Assembly (NCBI RefSeq): GCF_003600625.1 | Contig: NZ_CP032489.1 | Coordinates: 496,001-560,000 of the forward strand | DNA: 64,000 nt | Reading direction: 5' to 3' | From: Arachidicoccus soli | Lineage (GTDB): Bacteria > Bacteroidota > Bacteroidia > Chitinophagales > Chitinophagaceae | In this document: piece by piece, positions 54,434 to 63,711 of the stretch | Position numbering within the stretch: position 1 is the first letter of the stretch | How the letters are laid out: every line of letters begins with the position of its first letter | Made by a program: the position numbers and the translations under genes | Notes under the pieces: model-generated | Database searches by the model: none | What the model saw: the letters and a program-made list of their open reading frames with translations, nothing else | Told to the model about the DNA's origin: nothing

Positions 54434-55486
54434 CTATTCTTCTAGTGGCTTATGCTGCGTATATTTTGTCCATTTTTCAATTAGTTGTTGCATATCATGC
54501 GGTAAATCTGAATCGAAAAATAATTCTTTTCCTGTTATGGGATGTATGAAGCCCAAAGTTTTAGCATGCAAAGCACAGCGAGGGCAAATTGCAAAGCAAT
54601 TGTCTACAAATTGTTTGTATTTAGTATAAATAGTTCCTTTCAGTATTCTATCACCGCCATATTCCCAATCGTTGAAAAGTGTATGGCCAATGGATTTCAT
54701 ATGTACACGTATTTGATGTGTACGGCCAGTTTCTAATTTGCATTCAACAACAGAAACATAGTTTAATCTTTGTAGGACTTTATAATGAGTAATTGCATTT
54801 TTGCCTTTGTCGCCTTCCGGATAAGTGGTAAACATTTTACGAAAACGTTCGTGGCGTGCAATGTTTGCGTCAATTGTCCCACCATCTTCTTCAATATTTC
54901 CCCATACGACTGCCAAGTATTTTCGAATTACAGTATGGTTAAAGAATTGCTTTGCCAAATGTGATGCTGCTTCAGCAGTTTTTGCCAATACAATTAGGCC
55001 GGTTGTATTTTTATCGATGCGATGCACCAATCCAAAACGTGGTAAATCTTCTTCAATCAATTGAGGATTTTGTTGCAAAAGATGATAAGCTACACCATTC
55101 AATAAAGTGCCGGAATAATTGCCAACACCAGGATGAACGACCATGTTGGGTGCTTTGTTAATGACCATTACAGCGTCATCTTCATATACAATATCTAAGA
55201 AAATATTTTCCGGTTTAATTTCTGAATAATCAGGGTTTGTTACCGAGATCCAGACCAGTTCATCTCCGGATTTTATTTTATAATTGCTTTTTACTTGTTG
55301 ACCATTTACGGTAAGGAAGCCCGCTTCAATACCCTTCTGTACTTTACTGCGTGTAGCATTTTCAATACGTGCTTGCATCCATTTATCTATACGCATAGGT
55401 TCTTGGCCTTTGTCTATGATAAAGGTTTTACGCTCATAAAATTCCTCTGCATTCTCTTCTTGTACTATATCTAAATCTTCCTCCAT
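54434..55486 (-). CDS. rluD: RluD-like 23S rRNA pseudouridine synthase
   Basis: This enzyme makes pseudouridines in helix 69 of 23S rRNA or related sites. The 350 residues have an N-terminal S4 domain (about 30-90, [25 protein letters not shown]). The catalytic core carries the nucleophilic Asp motif [15 protein letters not shown] and the loop [19 protein letters not shown]. The ATG at 55486 lies just after a -7 box, so the mRNA is probably leaderless. RluA-family membership is certain; the exact site is inferred. Confidence 0.93.
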   Translation of the reverse strand: MEEDLDIVQEENAEEFYERKTFIIDKGQEPMRIDKWMQARIENATRSKVQKGIEAGFLTVNGQQVKSNYKIKSGDELVWISVTNPDYSEIKPENIFLDIVYEDDAVMVINKAPNMVVHPGVGNYSGTLLNGVAYHLLQQNPQLIEEDLPRFGLVHRIDKNTTGLIVLAKTAEAASHLAKQFFNHTVIRKYLAVVWGNIEEDGGTIDANIARHERFRKMFTTYPEGDKGKNAITHYKVLQRLNYVSVVECKLETGRTHQIRVHMKSIGHTLFNDWEYGGDRILKGTIYTKYKQFVDNCFAICPRCALHAKTLGFIHPITGKELFFDSDLPHDMQQLIEKWTKYTQHKPLEE

Positions 55487-55490
55487 GGCG

Positions 55491-55498
55491 CAAAGATA
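55491..55498 (-). promoter_or_regulatory. Putative -7 box of the rluD-like gene (leaderless)
   Basis: On the minus strand TATCTTTG matches TAnnTTTG and ends 4 bases before the ATG at 55486. Confidence 0.5.
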
Positions 55499-55698
55499 AA
55501 AGATAGAAAAATAGTAATGGGAAACTTATGAGAAGATTTTTGATGAAAGCTGATACAAATTTCTCACAGAAACCAACTACTTTTCATCATTGTTTCGAGA
55601 CGGTCGATTGAGATCCTATTCGCGCATATAGGGAATAGGGAAGATAATTATTATCGGTTACAAAATATTTCTTCTTTTTCGTATTGGATAAAGTTATA

Positions 55699-55744
55699 TT
55701 ATTCTGAACCTGTGCATTTGCCCAAAAGCATAGATTCAGAATAA
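55699..55744 (-). repeat. Inverted repeat after the TonB-dependent receptor gene
   Basis: A perfect 10-bp inverted repeat (TTATTCTGAA / TTCAGAATAA) encloses a 26-base loop with a smaller inner TGC/GCA stem, 16 bp downstream of the receptor stop. It may be a weak terminator, but no clear U-run follows. Confidence 0.5.
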
Positions 55745-55760
55745 TTACTGGAAAAACGAG

Positions 55761-57938
55761 CTAAAATTTTGCCGTAAATCCAAGATAAAAACTTCTTCCA
55801 GTAGAAGGGATAATTCCCGGACCGGGATATTCGTCGGTTCTTAAGGTGAAGTATGACTTATTGGTCAAATTATTTGCGCCAAATTGTATGGCATAATTTT
55901 TTATTTTGTAAGTAGCGCTAAAATCTAAAACAGTATAAGCTGGGATATAACCGGCAATAGGGTCTTCACTCACTTTTGCATTAGAGGCATCGCCGTAAGC
56001 ATCACCCACAGAATTTACCTGAAAAGTGGCAGAGAAATTATTATTATTAAAAATTAATCCCACTCTATTAATGGTTTTGGCAGCTGCCTCGACTCTGTTT
56101 CCTTTATATTCACCGCTCGTATATTTTGCATCTACATATGCAAATGAATTGAAAATACTAAGACCATATTTTGATATAGTATTTAGGTATTTTAATAGAT
56201 TAAACTCAATATAACTTTCTATTCCTTTATTAACGCTATTGGCAATATTTGTTCTATAAGAATATGGATTACCTGTTGATGGATCAGTAAGAACTACTAC
56301 ACCAATCTTATTGTTATAAGCCAAATAAAATCCACCAATGTCAAAATTCAAATAATTTTTTATTGTACCTCGATAACCCAGATCAGAATTAAAACCATAG
56401 GCATCTTTTAAGTTAGGATCAATTTTGGAAGCAGTGCCAAATGGCTCTAATTGACTGTAATCAATGGGGCGATAAGCCTGTGTTATATTACCATAGATAT
56501 TTGTATTATTAGTAATATTGTACTGTATGCCTAATCCAAATAAAGGAAATGTTCTGTTACGATTCTCATTTGCCGTTTGTCTGATATCATCTGTTGTTTT
56601 GTAACCTTTTGCCGTACTATGCAAATATTCTAATCTAAAACCGGGTGTAATGGAAAGTTTATTGCCTAGCCGGAATATATTTTCTACAAAAGGAGCAATA
56701 TTTGTGGTTGTAAAATTTAAATTATAACCCCAATCACCCGTGATGGACAAATTAAAGTCACTCCCTGTCGTACCCTCTCCACCGCCTTGTCTTGTAAACC
56801 ATGCATAAGCAGCTCTTATACCACCGGCCAGTGTTGAAGTTTGATTACCTATATGGTATTTATGAGAAAAACGCAATTCGTTTGCTATATTGTGCATATA
56901 TTCATTTCCCACCTCACGAGGAACGAAAGCGTTTGTTGCGGTATCAATGCCATCAATTGCACCCGGTCCGCCGTCTTCATTCCGCCATACTAATGAACGT
57001 TGCGCAAATAAATAAGTTGTTTTAAAATTTATTGTCGTGTTTTTTGAAGGTTCAAAATCAATGTGTGCTGATAAAATATTCCATGGGCTTTTAAGCCAAT
57101 TTCTGGCTCTTGTAGATATTTTTGAACTTATATTAAATAAGCTGTCGGTCAATCCCCCCGGCATTTTTATCTGATTGCGTAATAGGGAGTATTCTAGGCC
57201 TGCACTAAGTTTTTTAGAAAAATTGTATTGCATTTTTCCGAAGCCTGATACCTGCCATTGTTCGCTATTGGGTCGATAACCTTGAATTGCTCTATATTGT
57301 AGAAAACCGTAATAGCTAAACTTTTTATAGGTTCCTCCAATTGAATTAAATGAGTTGAACAAGCCATAACTACCCATGGTTTGTGATGTTGTAAATTCAA
57401 ATGGTTTATTGGTTGGCGCATCTTTAATAACATAATTGACCAGCCCTCCAAATTGAGCCCCAAATTGCAACGACGCAGCACCACGAACCATTTCTATTCT
57501 TTGCACGGCTTCCATCGGCGGGATATAATAAGATTCATTATACCCATAAATATCAGCACTAATGTTATAACCATCTTGCCGAGTATTCATTTCTATACTC
57601 TGAACGGGGTTTAATCCTCTTGTTCCAATACCATTGGCCGTAAAACCGCCCGTTTCTGTTTCTACAATATTAAGTCCTGGAATTCGACCTAAAATTTGCC
57701 TTGTATTATTAATTGCATCATTTGCATCTAAGCTATCTACAATGATTACTTCAGTTTTTTTTCCTGCATAAATAATTCCATTTTTTACATCCGGCATATG
57801 CCCTATACCTCGAACATTTTTAAATCCTACAATTTCTACATCTTCCAGATTTTGCGTTTTAATGGAATCTGTTTTTTGTGCCGATGCAATAAATGGAAAA
57901 GCAATGACTGTAGCTAATAAGATATTCTCTAGCTTCAT
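55761..57938 (-). CDS. TonB-dependent outer-membrane receptor, FecA-like siderophore type
   Basis: The 725-residue protein has a signal peptide (about 1-20, ending ASAQ) and a plug domain (INNTRQILGRIPGLNIVETETGGFTANGIGTRGLNPVQSIEMNTRQDGYNISAD and AVQRIEMVRGAASLQFGAQFGGLVNYVIKD). A 22-strand barrel follows, ending in the insertion signal YLGFTAKF. This plug style matches ferric-citrate or siderophore receptors rather than SusC, and no SusD gene is adjacent. Substrate is inferred as an iron chelate. No Fur box or sigma/anti-sigma pair was seen beside it. A TonB-like gene occurs at 20.2 kb. Confidence 0.9.
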   Translation of the reverse strand: MKLENILLATVIAFPFIASAQKTDSIKTQNLEDVEIVGFKNVRGIGHMPDVKNGIIYAGKKTEVIIVDSLDANDAINNTRQILGRIPGLNIVETETGGFTANGIGTRGLNPVQSIEMNTRQDGYNISADIYGYNESYYIPPMEAVQRIEMVRGAASLQFGAQFGGLVNYVIKDAPTNKPFEFTTSQTMGSYGLFNSFNSIGGTYKKFSYYGFLQYRAIQGYRPNSEQWQVSGFGKMQYNFSKKLSAGLEYSLLRNQIKMPGGLTDSLFNISSKISTRARNWLKSPWNILSAHIDFEPSKNTTINFKTTYLFAQRSLVWRNEDGGPGAIDGIDTATNAFVPREVGNEYMHNIANELRFSHKYHIGNQTSTLAGGIRAAYAWFTRQGGGEGTTGSDFNLSITGDWGYNLNFTTTNIAPFVENIFRLGNKLSITPGFRLEYLHSTAKGYKTTDDIRQTANENRNRTFPLFGLGIQYNITNNTNIYGNITQAYRPIDYSQLEPFGTASKIDPNLKDAYGFNSDLGYRGTIKNYLNFDIGGFYLAYNNKIGVVVLTDPSTGNPYSYRTNIANSVNKGIESYIEFNLLKYLNTISKYGLSIFNSFAYVDAKYTSGEYKGNRVEAAAKTINRVGLIFNNNNFSATFQVNSVGDAYGDASNAKVSEDPIAGYIPAYTVLDFSATYKIKNYAIQFGANNLTNKSYFTLRTDEYPGPGIIPSTGRSFYLGFTAKF

Positions 57939-58078
57939 TTAAATTTTTTGCAAAGGAATAGTGGAAATTGAAATAACATTTACGATATCGGGAAACATAT
58001 TTACGAGAAAGGGAAAATTGATAATTAAAAAGATGCTTAATTGTTTTACACCATTGGGGATAAAAGGAACGGAAATAA

Positions 58079-58111
58079 AAAACACCTACAAATAAATTTA
58101 TTGTAAGTGTT
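58079..58111 (-). terminator. Intrinsic terminator after tRNA-Arg
   Basis: A stem of about 11 bp (AACACTTACAA/TTGTAGGTGTT with one G-U pair) is followed by a U-run on the minus strand, 12 bp past the tRNA end. Confidence 0.8.
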
Positions 58112-58122
58112 TGATAATTAAG

Positions 58123-58196
58123 TGACCCGGATTGGATTCGAACCAATGACCTACTGCTTAGAAGGCAGTTGCTCTATCCAGCTGAGCTACCGAGTC
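58123..58196 (-). tRNA. tRNA-Arg (anticodon UCU)
   Basis: The 74-nt cloverleaf has acceptor GACTCGG/CCGGGTC with discriminator A, D arm AGCTCAGCTGGATAGAGC, anticodon stem ACTGC/GCAGT with loop CTTCTAA (anticodon UCU) and T arm ATTGGTTCGAATCCAAT. CCA is not encoded. Confidence 0.95.
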
Positions 58197-58330
58197 TTTT
58201 TACTGAATGGCTGCAAAAATAGAAGTTTAAATATTATTGACCAAAAATGAAAGGAGTTATTCAAAATAAAAATGAAACAAGATTGTTATAGATTACCAAT
58301 AACGCATGATTGATAACCGTCATTATTACT

Positions 58331-58338
58331 TATTTTTG
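58331..58338 (+). promoter_or_regulatory. Putative -7 box of the DegT aminotransferase gene
   Basis: TATTTTTG matches TAnnTTTG, 20 bp before the ATG at 58359. Confidence 0.5.
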
Positions 58339-58358
58339 CCACTCTTAAAAACAATCTT

Positions 58359-59483
58359 ATGCGTCCGATACAAATGGTTGATTTAAAAAGTCAATATCAA
58401 AAAATAAAACCACAAATAGATAAAGCAGTGATTGAAGTGCTGGAAAGTGCAGGCTTTATTAACGGCAAACCTGTAAAAGATTTTTGCCAGAATTTGGCTA
58501 CTTATTTAGATATAAAACATGTAATTCCCTGTGCCAACGGAACCGACGCATTGCAGATAGCGTTGATGGCACTTGATTTGCAACCCGGCGATGAAGTGAT
58601 TACACCTTCATTTACTTTCATTGCGACTACGGAAGTTGTGGCATTATTAAGATTGAAGCCCGTTTTTGTAGAAGTAGATAAGGAGACTTTTTGCATGGAT
58701 ATTGAATCAGTAAGAAAAGCGATTACACCAAAAACAAAGGCCATTGTACCTGTGCATTTGTACGGACAAGCTACCGATATGGAAGCTTTGATGCAATTAG
58801 CAAAAGAGCATAACATAACGGTAATTGAAGACAATGCTCAAGCAATTGGCTGTGATATTGAGATGAAGAATGGTTCAAAAAAGAAAACAGGCACCTTGGG
58901 GGATATTGGTACAACTTCATTTTTCCCTTCTAAAAATTTGGGTGGTTATGGCGATGGTGGGGCCATATTTACGAATGATGATACGCTTGCTGAAAAAATG
59001 CAAATTATTGCTTCGCATGGTTCTGCAAAAAGATATTATCACGAAGTCGTGGGCTGTAATTCTCGATTAGATACCGTTCAAGCAGCTATTCTGGATATAA
59101 AATTAAAAGAGTTAGATAATTATATCGCTGCGCGCAATAAAGTGGCTGATTATTATGATCAGGCTTTTGCCAATCATCCAAAAATAAAAACACCGGTTCG
59201 AACTTCCTATAGTAATCACGTGTTTCATCAGTATACTTTAGTTGTAGAAGGTGTGGATAGAGATGCTTTACAAACTCATTTGGCAAGCAAAAATATCCCG
59301 GCTATGATTTATTACCCGGTGCCTGGCCATAAACAAAAAATGTTTGAGAACTTTTCGGAGAAATACGATTTACCTGTCACAGATTGGTTGACTGAACGTG
59401 TGATTTCATTACCTATCCATACCGAAATGGATGAAGAACAATTAGCATATATTACTCAAAATATTTTAGACTTTTGTAAATAA
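58359..59483 (+). CDS. DegT/DnrJ/EryC1-family sugar aminotransferase
   Basis: This PLP enzyme transfers an amino group to a keto-sugar nucleotide. The 374-residue protein has the substrate-binding start MVDLKSQYQKIKPQIDKAV, ANGTDALQIALMAL, the PLP Asp in VIEDNAQAIGC and the Schiff-base Lys in TSFFPSKNLGGYGDGG. The C-terminal part (YYPVPGHKQKMF) fits the WecE/FdtB group that supplies 3-amino or 4-amino sugars for surface glycans. It is followed after one base by an RmlD-like gene, so the two form an operon. Confidence 0.92.
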   Translation: MRPIQMVDLKSQYQKIKPQIDKAVIEVLESAGFINGKPVKDFCQNLATYLDIKHVIPCANGTDALQIALMALDLQPGDEVITPSFTFIATTEVVALLRLKPVFVEVDKETFCMDIESVRKAITPKTKAIVPVHLYGQATDMEALMQLAKEHNITVIEDNAQAIGCDIEMKNGSKKKTGTLGDIGTTSFFPSKNLGGYGDGGAIFTNDDTLAEKMQIIASHGSAKRYYHEVVGCNSRLDTVQAAILDIKLKELDNYIAARNKVADYYDQAFANHPKIKTPVRTSYSNHVFHQYTLVVEGVDRDALQTHLASKNIPAMIYYPVPGHKQKMFENFSEKYDLPVTDWLTERVISLPIHTEMDEEQLAYITQNILDFCK

Positions 59484-59484
59484 G

Positions 59485-60354
59485 ATGAAGCAGCGACCGA
59501 CAATTATTGTTTCTGGAAAGAACGGGCAAGTAGGCAGTGAATTGATTTTATTGCATGCTTCTTATTCGCAATTTCAATGGATTTTTTTAGATAGAGAAGA
59601 GTTGGATTTATCCTCAGAAGCTTCTATTAGTGGTGCATTTGAGAAATATCAACCTGCTTATTTTGTTAATTGTGCAGCTTATACAGCTGTTGATAAAGCT
59701 GAAGAGGAAAGAGGTTTAGCTGAGAAAATAAACGCGCAAGCCGTTGCTTTTATTGCTGAAAAATGCAAAGCCTTTGGCACAACGCTTATACATCTTTCCA
59801 CTGATTATGTGTTTGATGGCAATGGTACTTCGCCTTATAAAACAGATGAGCCAACAAATCCAGTAAACTTTTATGGAGCAACAAAAAGAGCTGGAGAGCT
59901 TTGTGCCTTGCAAAATAATCCAAAAACCGTAATTATTCGAACTGCTTGGGTATATAGTACTTTTGGAAAGAATTTTGTAAAAACAATGTTGCGCTTAATG
60001 AGCGAACGTAATGAAATAAGTGTTGTAAAGGATCAAGTGGGTTCGCCTACCTATGCGCGGGATTTGGCTTTTGCACTGGCAAAAATTGTTTCTTCTGAAA
60101 AGAAACATTTTGGTATTTATCATTTTACCAATGAAGGCGTAATTTCTTGGTATGATTTTGCAATTGCAATTAAAGAAATTTCTGGTTCTGGGTGCAAAGT
60201 AAATGCCATCCCAACATCAGCATTTCCAACACCTGCAAAGCGCCCTCAGTATTCAGTTTTAGACAATACTAACTTGCAAAAAGATTATCATATTCAGCCA
60301 AGAAATTGGAAAGAGAGTTTACAAGAATGCATGAGCTATTTGCAGAGACTGTAG
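59485..60354 (+). CDS. rfbD: dTDP-4-dehydrorhamnose reductase (RmlD)
   Basis: RmlD completes dTDP-L-rhamnose synthesis. The 289-residue extended SDR has the cofactor motif SGKNGQVGSEL, VNCAAYTAVDKAEEE, LSTDYVFDGNGTSPYKTDEPTNPVNFYGATK (with the catalytic Tyr-x-x-x-Lys) and RTAWVYSTFGKNFVKTM. It begins one base after the aminotransferase stop, strongly supporting co-transcription. The RmlA, B and C genes are not in the window. The family is secure; dTDP-rhamnose as product is inferred. Confidence 0.93.
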   Translation: MKQRPTIIVSGKNGQVGSELILLHASYSQFQWIFLDREELDLSSEASISGAFEKYQPAYFVNCAAYTAVDKAEEERGLAEKINAQAVAFIAEKCKAFGTTLIHLSTDYVFDGNGTSPYKTDEPTNPVNFYGATKRAGELCALQNNPKTVIIRTAWVYSTFGKNFVKTMLRLMSERNEISVVKDQVGSPTYARDLAFALAKIVSSEKKHFGIYHFTNEGVISWYDFAIAIKEISGSGCKVNAIPTSAFPTPAKRPQYSVLDNTNLQKDYHIQPRNWKESLQECMSYLQRL

Positions 60355-60362
60355 ATGCTTTA

Positions 60363-60445
60363 TAGGAGATTGTTTCGATGTGCGCATAATGACGAAAGTC
60401 TATTGTTGTTCTTATGAGATGGTTACGAACAAAAGCAATCTCCTA
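60363..60445. repeat. Palindrome-bounded ~83-bp element in the rfbD-purB gap
   Basis: A 10-bp perfect inverted repeat, TAGGAGATTG at 60363-60372 and CAATCTCCTA at 60436-60445, bounds a stretch containing CATAATGACGAAAG, with partial further pairing (TTTCG/CGAACAAAA). GGAGATTGCTTCG with CGCAATGACGA is a familiar interspersed-repeat style in Bacteroidetes. It sits between two convergent genes, 8 bp after rfbD and 12 bp after purB. Confidence 0.5.
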
Positions 60446-60457
60446 AAATAAATAGCT

Positions 60458-61804
60458 TTAGTACTTTGGAGAAACGCCCACATAATTTTGTGGCGTAATA
60501 GCTTTTAATTCTTTCTTAATTTCTGCTGAGACTTTGAGCGTGCCGATAAAACTATGAATGTCTTTTTTGGTAATTGCTGCCTTTCCGCGTGTTAATTCTT
60601 TCAAGGCTTCATACGGGTTTGGATAGTTTTCGCGGCGCAGAATTGTTTGTACTGCTTCTGCCACAACTGCCCAATTATTTTCTAAATCGTTGTTTAATTT
60701 AGTCTCATTTAATATTAATTTACCCAAACCTTTTTCGATTGATCTAAGTGCGATAATCGTGTGCGCAATAGGCGTTCCCAAATTACGTAAAACAGTGGAG
60801 TCGGTAAGGTCTCTTTGTAAACGACTAATAGGTAATTTTGCTGAAAGATGTTCTAATAAAGCATTTGCAAGACCTAAGTTCCCTTCGGCATTTTCAAAAT
60901 CTATAGGGTTTACTTTATGTGGCATGGCTGAAGAGCCTACTTCATCTTTCTTAGTTTTTTGTTTAAAATAATCCATTGAAACATAGGTCCATATATCACG
61001 GCATAGGTCAATAAGAATATTGTTGATTCTTTTAATGGTATCAAAATGTGCAGCTAAGTTATCGTAATGCTCTATCTGTGTGGTAAACTGCATTCTTTGT
61101 AAACCTAATCTATTTTCGACAAATTCATTGCCAAATTTTACCCAGTCTTTTTTCGGAAAAGCGATCTGGTGCGCGTTGAAATTTCCGGTAGCACCACCAA
61201 ATTTTGAAGCATAAGGGATGTAAGAAAATAAAGAAATTTGATTTTTTATTCTTTCTACGAAAACCATAATTTCTTTTCCTAAAACTGTTGGAGATGCGGG
61301 TTGCCCATGTGTTTTGGCTAACATGGAGATATGGCTCCATTCGCCGGCCATAGCTTGCAAATTATTTTGCAAATTAATAAGTGCAGGTAAATATTCATTC
61401 TCCATCGCGTGTTTCCAACTCAAAGGAATTGCTGTGTTGTTGATGTCTTGAGAGGTTAAACCAAAATGTATCCATTCTTTTACATCACCAATTTTTAAAC
61501 CTTCTAATTTCTCTTTTAAAAAATATTCAACAGCTTTTACATCGTGGTTGGTAATGCTTTCAATTTCTTTTATATGCTGTGCATCTGCAATTGAAAAATC
61601 TTTGACAATTGCCAGAAGCGCTTTTTTGCTGGTAGCCGATAATTTGAAGAACTTTTTATCTGCTAAAAAGATAAAATATTCTACCTCAACATGTACTCGG
61701 TATTTTATCAATGCAAATTCTGAGAAATAATCGCTCAAATGAGCTACTTGTCTGCGATAGCGGCCATCGACAGGAGAGATGGCGGTAAGGTTGTTGACTT
61801 CCAT
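60458..61804 (-). CDS. purB: Adenylosuccinate lyase
   Basis: PurB acts twice in purine synthesis, splitting fumarate from SAICAR and from adenylosuccinate. The 448-residue protein has the signature GSSAMPHKVNPIDFENAEGN of the fumarase superfamily, the catalytic His region AKTHGQPASPT and the opening NLTAISPVDGRYRRQV of the E. coli-type enzyme. Length is normal. The ATG at 61804 diverges from mqnA. No -7 box was found for it. Confidence 0.95.
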   Translation of the reverse strand: MEVNNLTAISPVDGRYRRQVAHLSDYFSEFALIKYRVHVEVEYFIFLADKKFFKLSATSKKALLAIVKDFSIADAQHIKEIESITNHDVKAVEYFLKEKLEGLKIGDVKEWIHFGLTSQDINNTAIPLSWKHAMENEYLPALINLQNNLQAMAGEWSHISMLAKTHGQPASPTVLGKEIMVFVERIKNQISLFSYIPYASKFGGATGNFNAHQIAFPKKDWVKFGNEFVENRLGLQRMQFTTQIEHYDNLAAHFDTIKRINNILIDLCRDIWTYVSMDYFKQKTKKDEVGSSAMPHKVNPIDFENAEGNLGLANALLEHLSAKLPISRLQRDLTDSTVLRNLGTPIAHTIIALRSIEKGLGKLILNETKLNNDLENNWAVVAEAVQTILRRENYPNPYEALKELTRGKAAITKKDIHSFIGTLKVSAEIKKELKAITPQNYVGVSPKY

Positions 61805-61846
61805 TCAATTATGTTTTTACTAAGCTTTATGTTGCTTGTTTATCGT

Positions 61847-61854
61847 TATCTTTG
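61847..61854 (+). promoter_or_regulatory. Putative -7 box of mqnA
   Basis: TATCTTTG matches TAnnTTTG, 19 bp before the TTG start at 61874. Confidence 0.5.
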
Positions 61855-61873
61855 CCCGCAAAAGTAGAACAAT

Positions 61874-62626
61874 TTGGAGAAGATAAGAGTAGCCGCGGTA
61901 AGTTATTTGAACACAAAACCTTTATTATACGGTATCAAGCGTGACAAAACGCTGATGGAGCAGATGGATTTGATTGAAGATTATCCTGCCAAAATTGGGC
62001 AAATGTTGGTAGACGATGATGTGGATATGGGTTTAATTCCTGTGGCATATATTCCGCAAATGCGTGAATGGCATATTTATTCTGATTATTGTATTGGCTC
62101 TGTTGGCCCGGTAGAAACTGTTTGTTTGTTTAGCGATGTGCCTGTGGAGAAAATAGAAAAAGTATTGCTCGATTACCAGAGTTTTTCTTCAGTAAATCTT
62201 TGTAAAGTATTACTAAAAAATTATTGGGAAAAAGATGTAATATTTGAGAAAGCTTCAGAAAATTATATTAGTGAAATTGGCGGCACTACAGCGGGAGTAA
62301 TTATTGGGGATCGGGTTTTTGAACAAAAGAATAGTACAAATTCTAAAAAATATATTTATGATTTGGCGGAGGAATGGACGAATTTTACAGGGCTACCTTT
62401 TTTAATGGCTGCTTGGATTGCGAATAAAGAGTTGCCAGAAAGTTTTGTTGAAAGATTCAATGCGGCAAATAAAGTAGGGTTAGATGATTTAGATGCTGTT
62501 ATCGATGAAAACCCTTATCCTGCGTACGATTTGCACCAATATTTTACACGCGACATCAGCTTTAATGTTGATGAGAAAAAACTGAAGGCAATGGATTTAT
62601 TTTTAAAATTAATGAAAGAATTATAA
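61874..62626 (+). CDS. mqnA: Chorismate dehydratase MqnA (futalosine menaquinone pathway)
   Basis: MqnA converts chorismate to 3-enolpyruvoylbenzoate, the entry step of the futalosine route to menaquinone. The 250-residue periplasmic-binding-like fold starts RVAAVSYLNTKPLLYG, the family signature, and contains DMGLIPVAYIPQM, CIGSVGPVETV and EWTNFTGLPFLMAAWIAN. The start is TTG at 61874: a TAG lies in frame at 61865-61867 and no ATG precedes the signature. A membrane-protein gene follows after one base. MqnD belongs to the same superfamily, but the start motif favours MqnA. Confidence 0.93.
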   Translation: MEKIRVAAVSYLNTKPLLYGIKRDKTLMEQMDLIEDYPAKIGQMLVDDDVDMGLIPVAYIPQMREWHIYSDYCIGSVGPVETVCLFSDVPVEKIEKVLLDYQSFSSVNLCKVLLKNYWEKDVIFEKASENYISEIGGTTAGVIIGDRVFEQKNSTNSKKYIYDLAEEWTNFTGLPFLMAAWIANKELPESFVERFNAANKVGLDDLDAVIDENPYPAYDLHQYFTRDISFNVDEKKLKAMDLFLKLMKEL

Positions 62627-62627
62627 G

Positions 62628-63131
62628 ATGAAGATAGAGAGAGTTTATAAAATATTGACGACTATCATTATGCCCATCACTTACCTATTGGCTTTCTTTA
62701 CACTTCCGGTGATATTTATGTCTCTGGGAAACCCCTCTTCTTTGATTGGGTCATTTATTTTTGTTTGCGTACTTATTTATACTTTCAAATCTGTCCTATT
62801 TTTTAGGAGAAATATTCTTTTAGAAACACCTGCAAAAGCCAATACCAAAGATTGGATACGCATTAATGGATTTATCAGCGGGATTTTTATTATTGAAATA
62901 CTTGTGAGTACAATTACCGTATTTGCCAGACCTACTGAAGTAATGCAGGTAATTAATAAAATGGTTGATTCATTTGCACAACAAAGTACCACAAAAGTTT
63001 CTGGGGATGATATTTATCATATGTTGAAAGGATTATTAATTTTCTTTTCGGTATATGCTCTTATTTTGCTGGCTCATATCATTATCAGTTTTAAATTTTT
63101 GAAAAAGTATCGAGATTTGCTTTCTCTATAG
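62628..63131 (+). CDS. Four-helix integral membrane protein, unknown
   Basis: The 167-residue protein has four hydrophobic helices, at about 13-34, 38-58, 80-103 and 133-155, with a charged end (FLKKYRDLLSL). I do not recognise a family. It begins one base after the mqnA stop, so it is very likely co-transcribed; whether it serves menaquinone synthesis is unknown. The transcript ends at a strong hairpin shared with trxA. Confidence 0.72.
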   Translation: MKIERVYKILTTIIMPITYLLAFFTLPVIFMSLGNPSSLIGSFIFVCVLIYTFKSVLFFRRNILLETPAKANTKDWIRINGFISGIFIIEILVSTITVFARPTEVMQVINKMVDSFAQQSTTKVSGDDIYHMLKGLLIFFSVYALILLAHIIISFKFLKKYRDLLSL

Positions 63132-63141
63132 TTTTTCACAC

Positions 63142-63180
63142 AAAAAGACCAGCCATTGAACTTTCGATGGCTGGTCTTTT
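63142..63180 (+). terminator. Intrinsic bidirectional terminator between the mqnA operon and trxA
   Basis: A 14-bp perfect stem (AAAAGACCAGCCAT / ATGGCTGGTCTTTT) with an 11-base loop lies 11 bp after the membrane-protein gene, with A- and T-runs on both sides, so it can stop both convergent transcripts. Confidence 0.92.
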
Positions 63181-63215
63181 ATTCACTAATTTATAGATTA
63201 GCTAATTCACTGAAT

Positions 63216-63533
63216 CTAAAGATGTGCTTTGATTTTGTTTTCCAAAACTGATTTAGGCACGGCACCAATTTGTTTGTCCACTACTTCACCATTTTTGATA
63301 AACAAAATGGCAGGAATTGAAGTGATACCATATTTAACACTCACATCTGGATTGTTATCCACGTTTAGTTTGCCTACTTTTACTTTACCTTCGTAATCTT
63401 TAGCCAATTCTTCTACCACTGGTCCGATAGCGCGACAAGGTCCACACCATTCAGCCCAAAAGTCCACAACTGTTAATGTATCATTGGCCACGACTTCGGT
63501 GTCAAAGTTGGCATCTGTAAATTCTAAAGCCAT
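63216..63533 (-). CDS. trxA: Thioredoxin
   Basis: The 105-residue cytosolic thioredoxin reduces protein disulfides. It has WAEWCGPCR (Cys30 and Cys33), the buried Asp in VVDFWAEW, and the cis-Pro loop SIPAILF. It starts at ATG 63533 with a -7 box about 44 bp upstream. Confidence 0.96.
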   Translation of the reverse strand: MALEFTDANFDTEVVANDTLTVVDFWAEWCGPCRAIGPVVEELAKDYEGKVKVGKLNVDNNPDVSVKYGITSIPAILFIKNGEVVDKQIGAVPKSVLENKIKAHL

Positions 63534-63576
63534 AGTTATTAATTTAAAATTTGAATAATCGTTTCTAATTGAATCG

Positions 63577-63584
63577 CAAAGATA
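63577..63584 (-). promoter_or_regulatory. Putative -7 box of trxA
   Basis: On the minus strand TATCTTTG matches TAnnTTTG, with a leader of about 37 bases to the ATG at 63533. Confidence 0.5.
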
Positions 63585-63689
63585 ATTCCAATTTAAGTTT
63601 TATGATGATTTGACTTATCCACGCGCCTGATTATAACAAATAAATGACATAACGGCGTTTTTTAATGGAAAAGTTATAGGATTAATGAC

Positions 63690-63697
63690 TAATTTTG
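63690..63697 (+). promoter_or_regulatory. Putative -7 box of the OsmC gene
   Basis: TAATTTTG matches TAnnTTTG, 14 bp before ATG 63712 and 20 bp before ATG 63718. Confidence 0.4.
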
Positions 63698-63711
63698 CCT
63701 TCCTAATTAAA

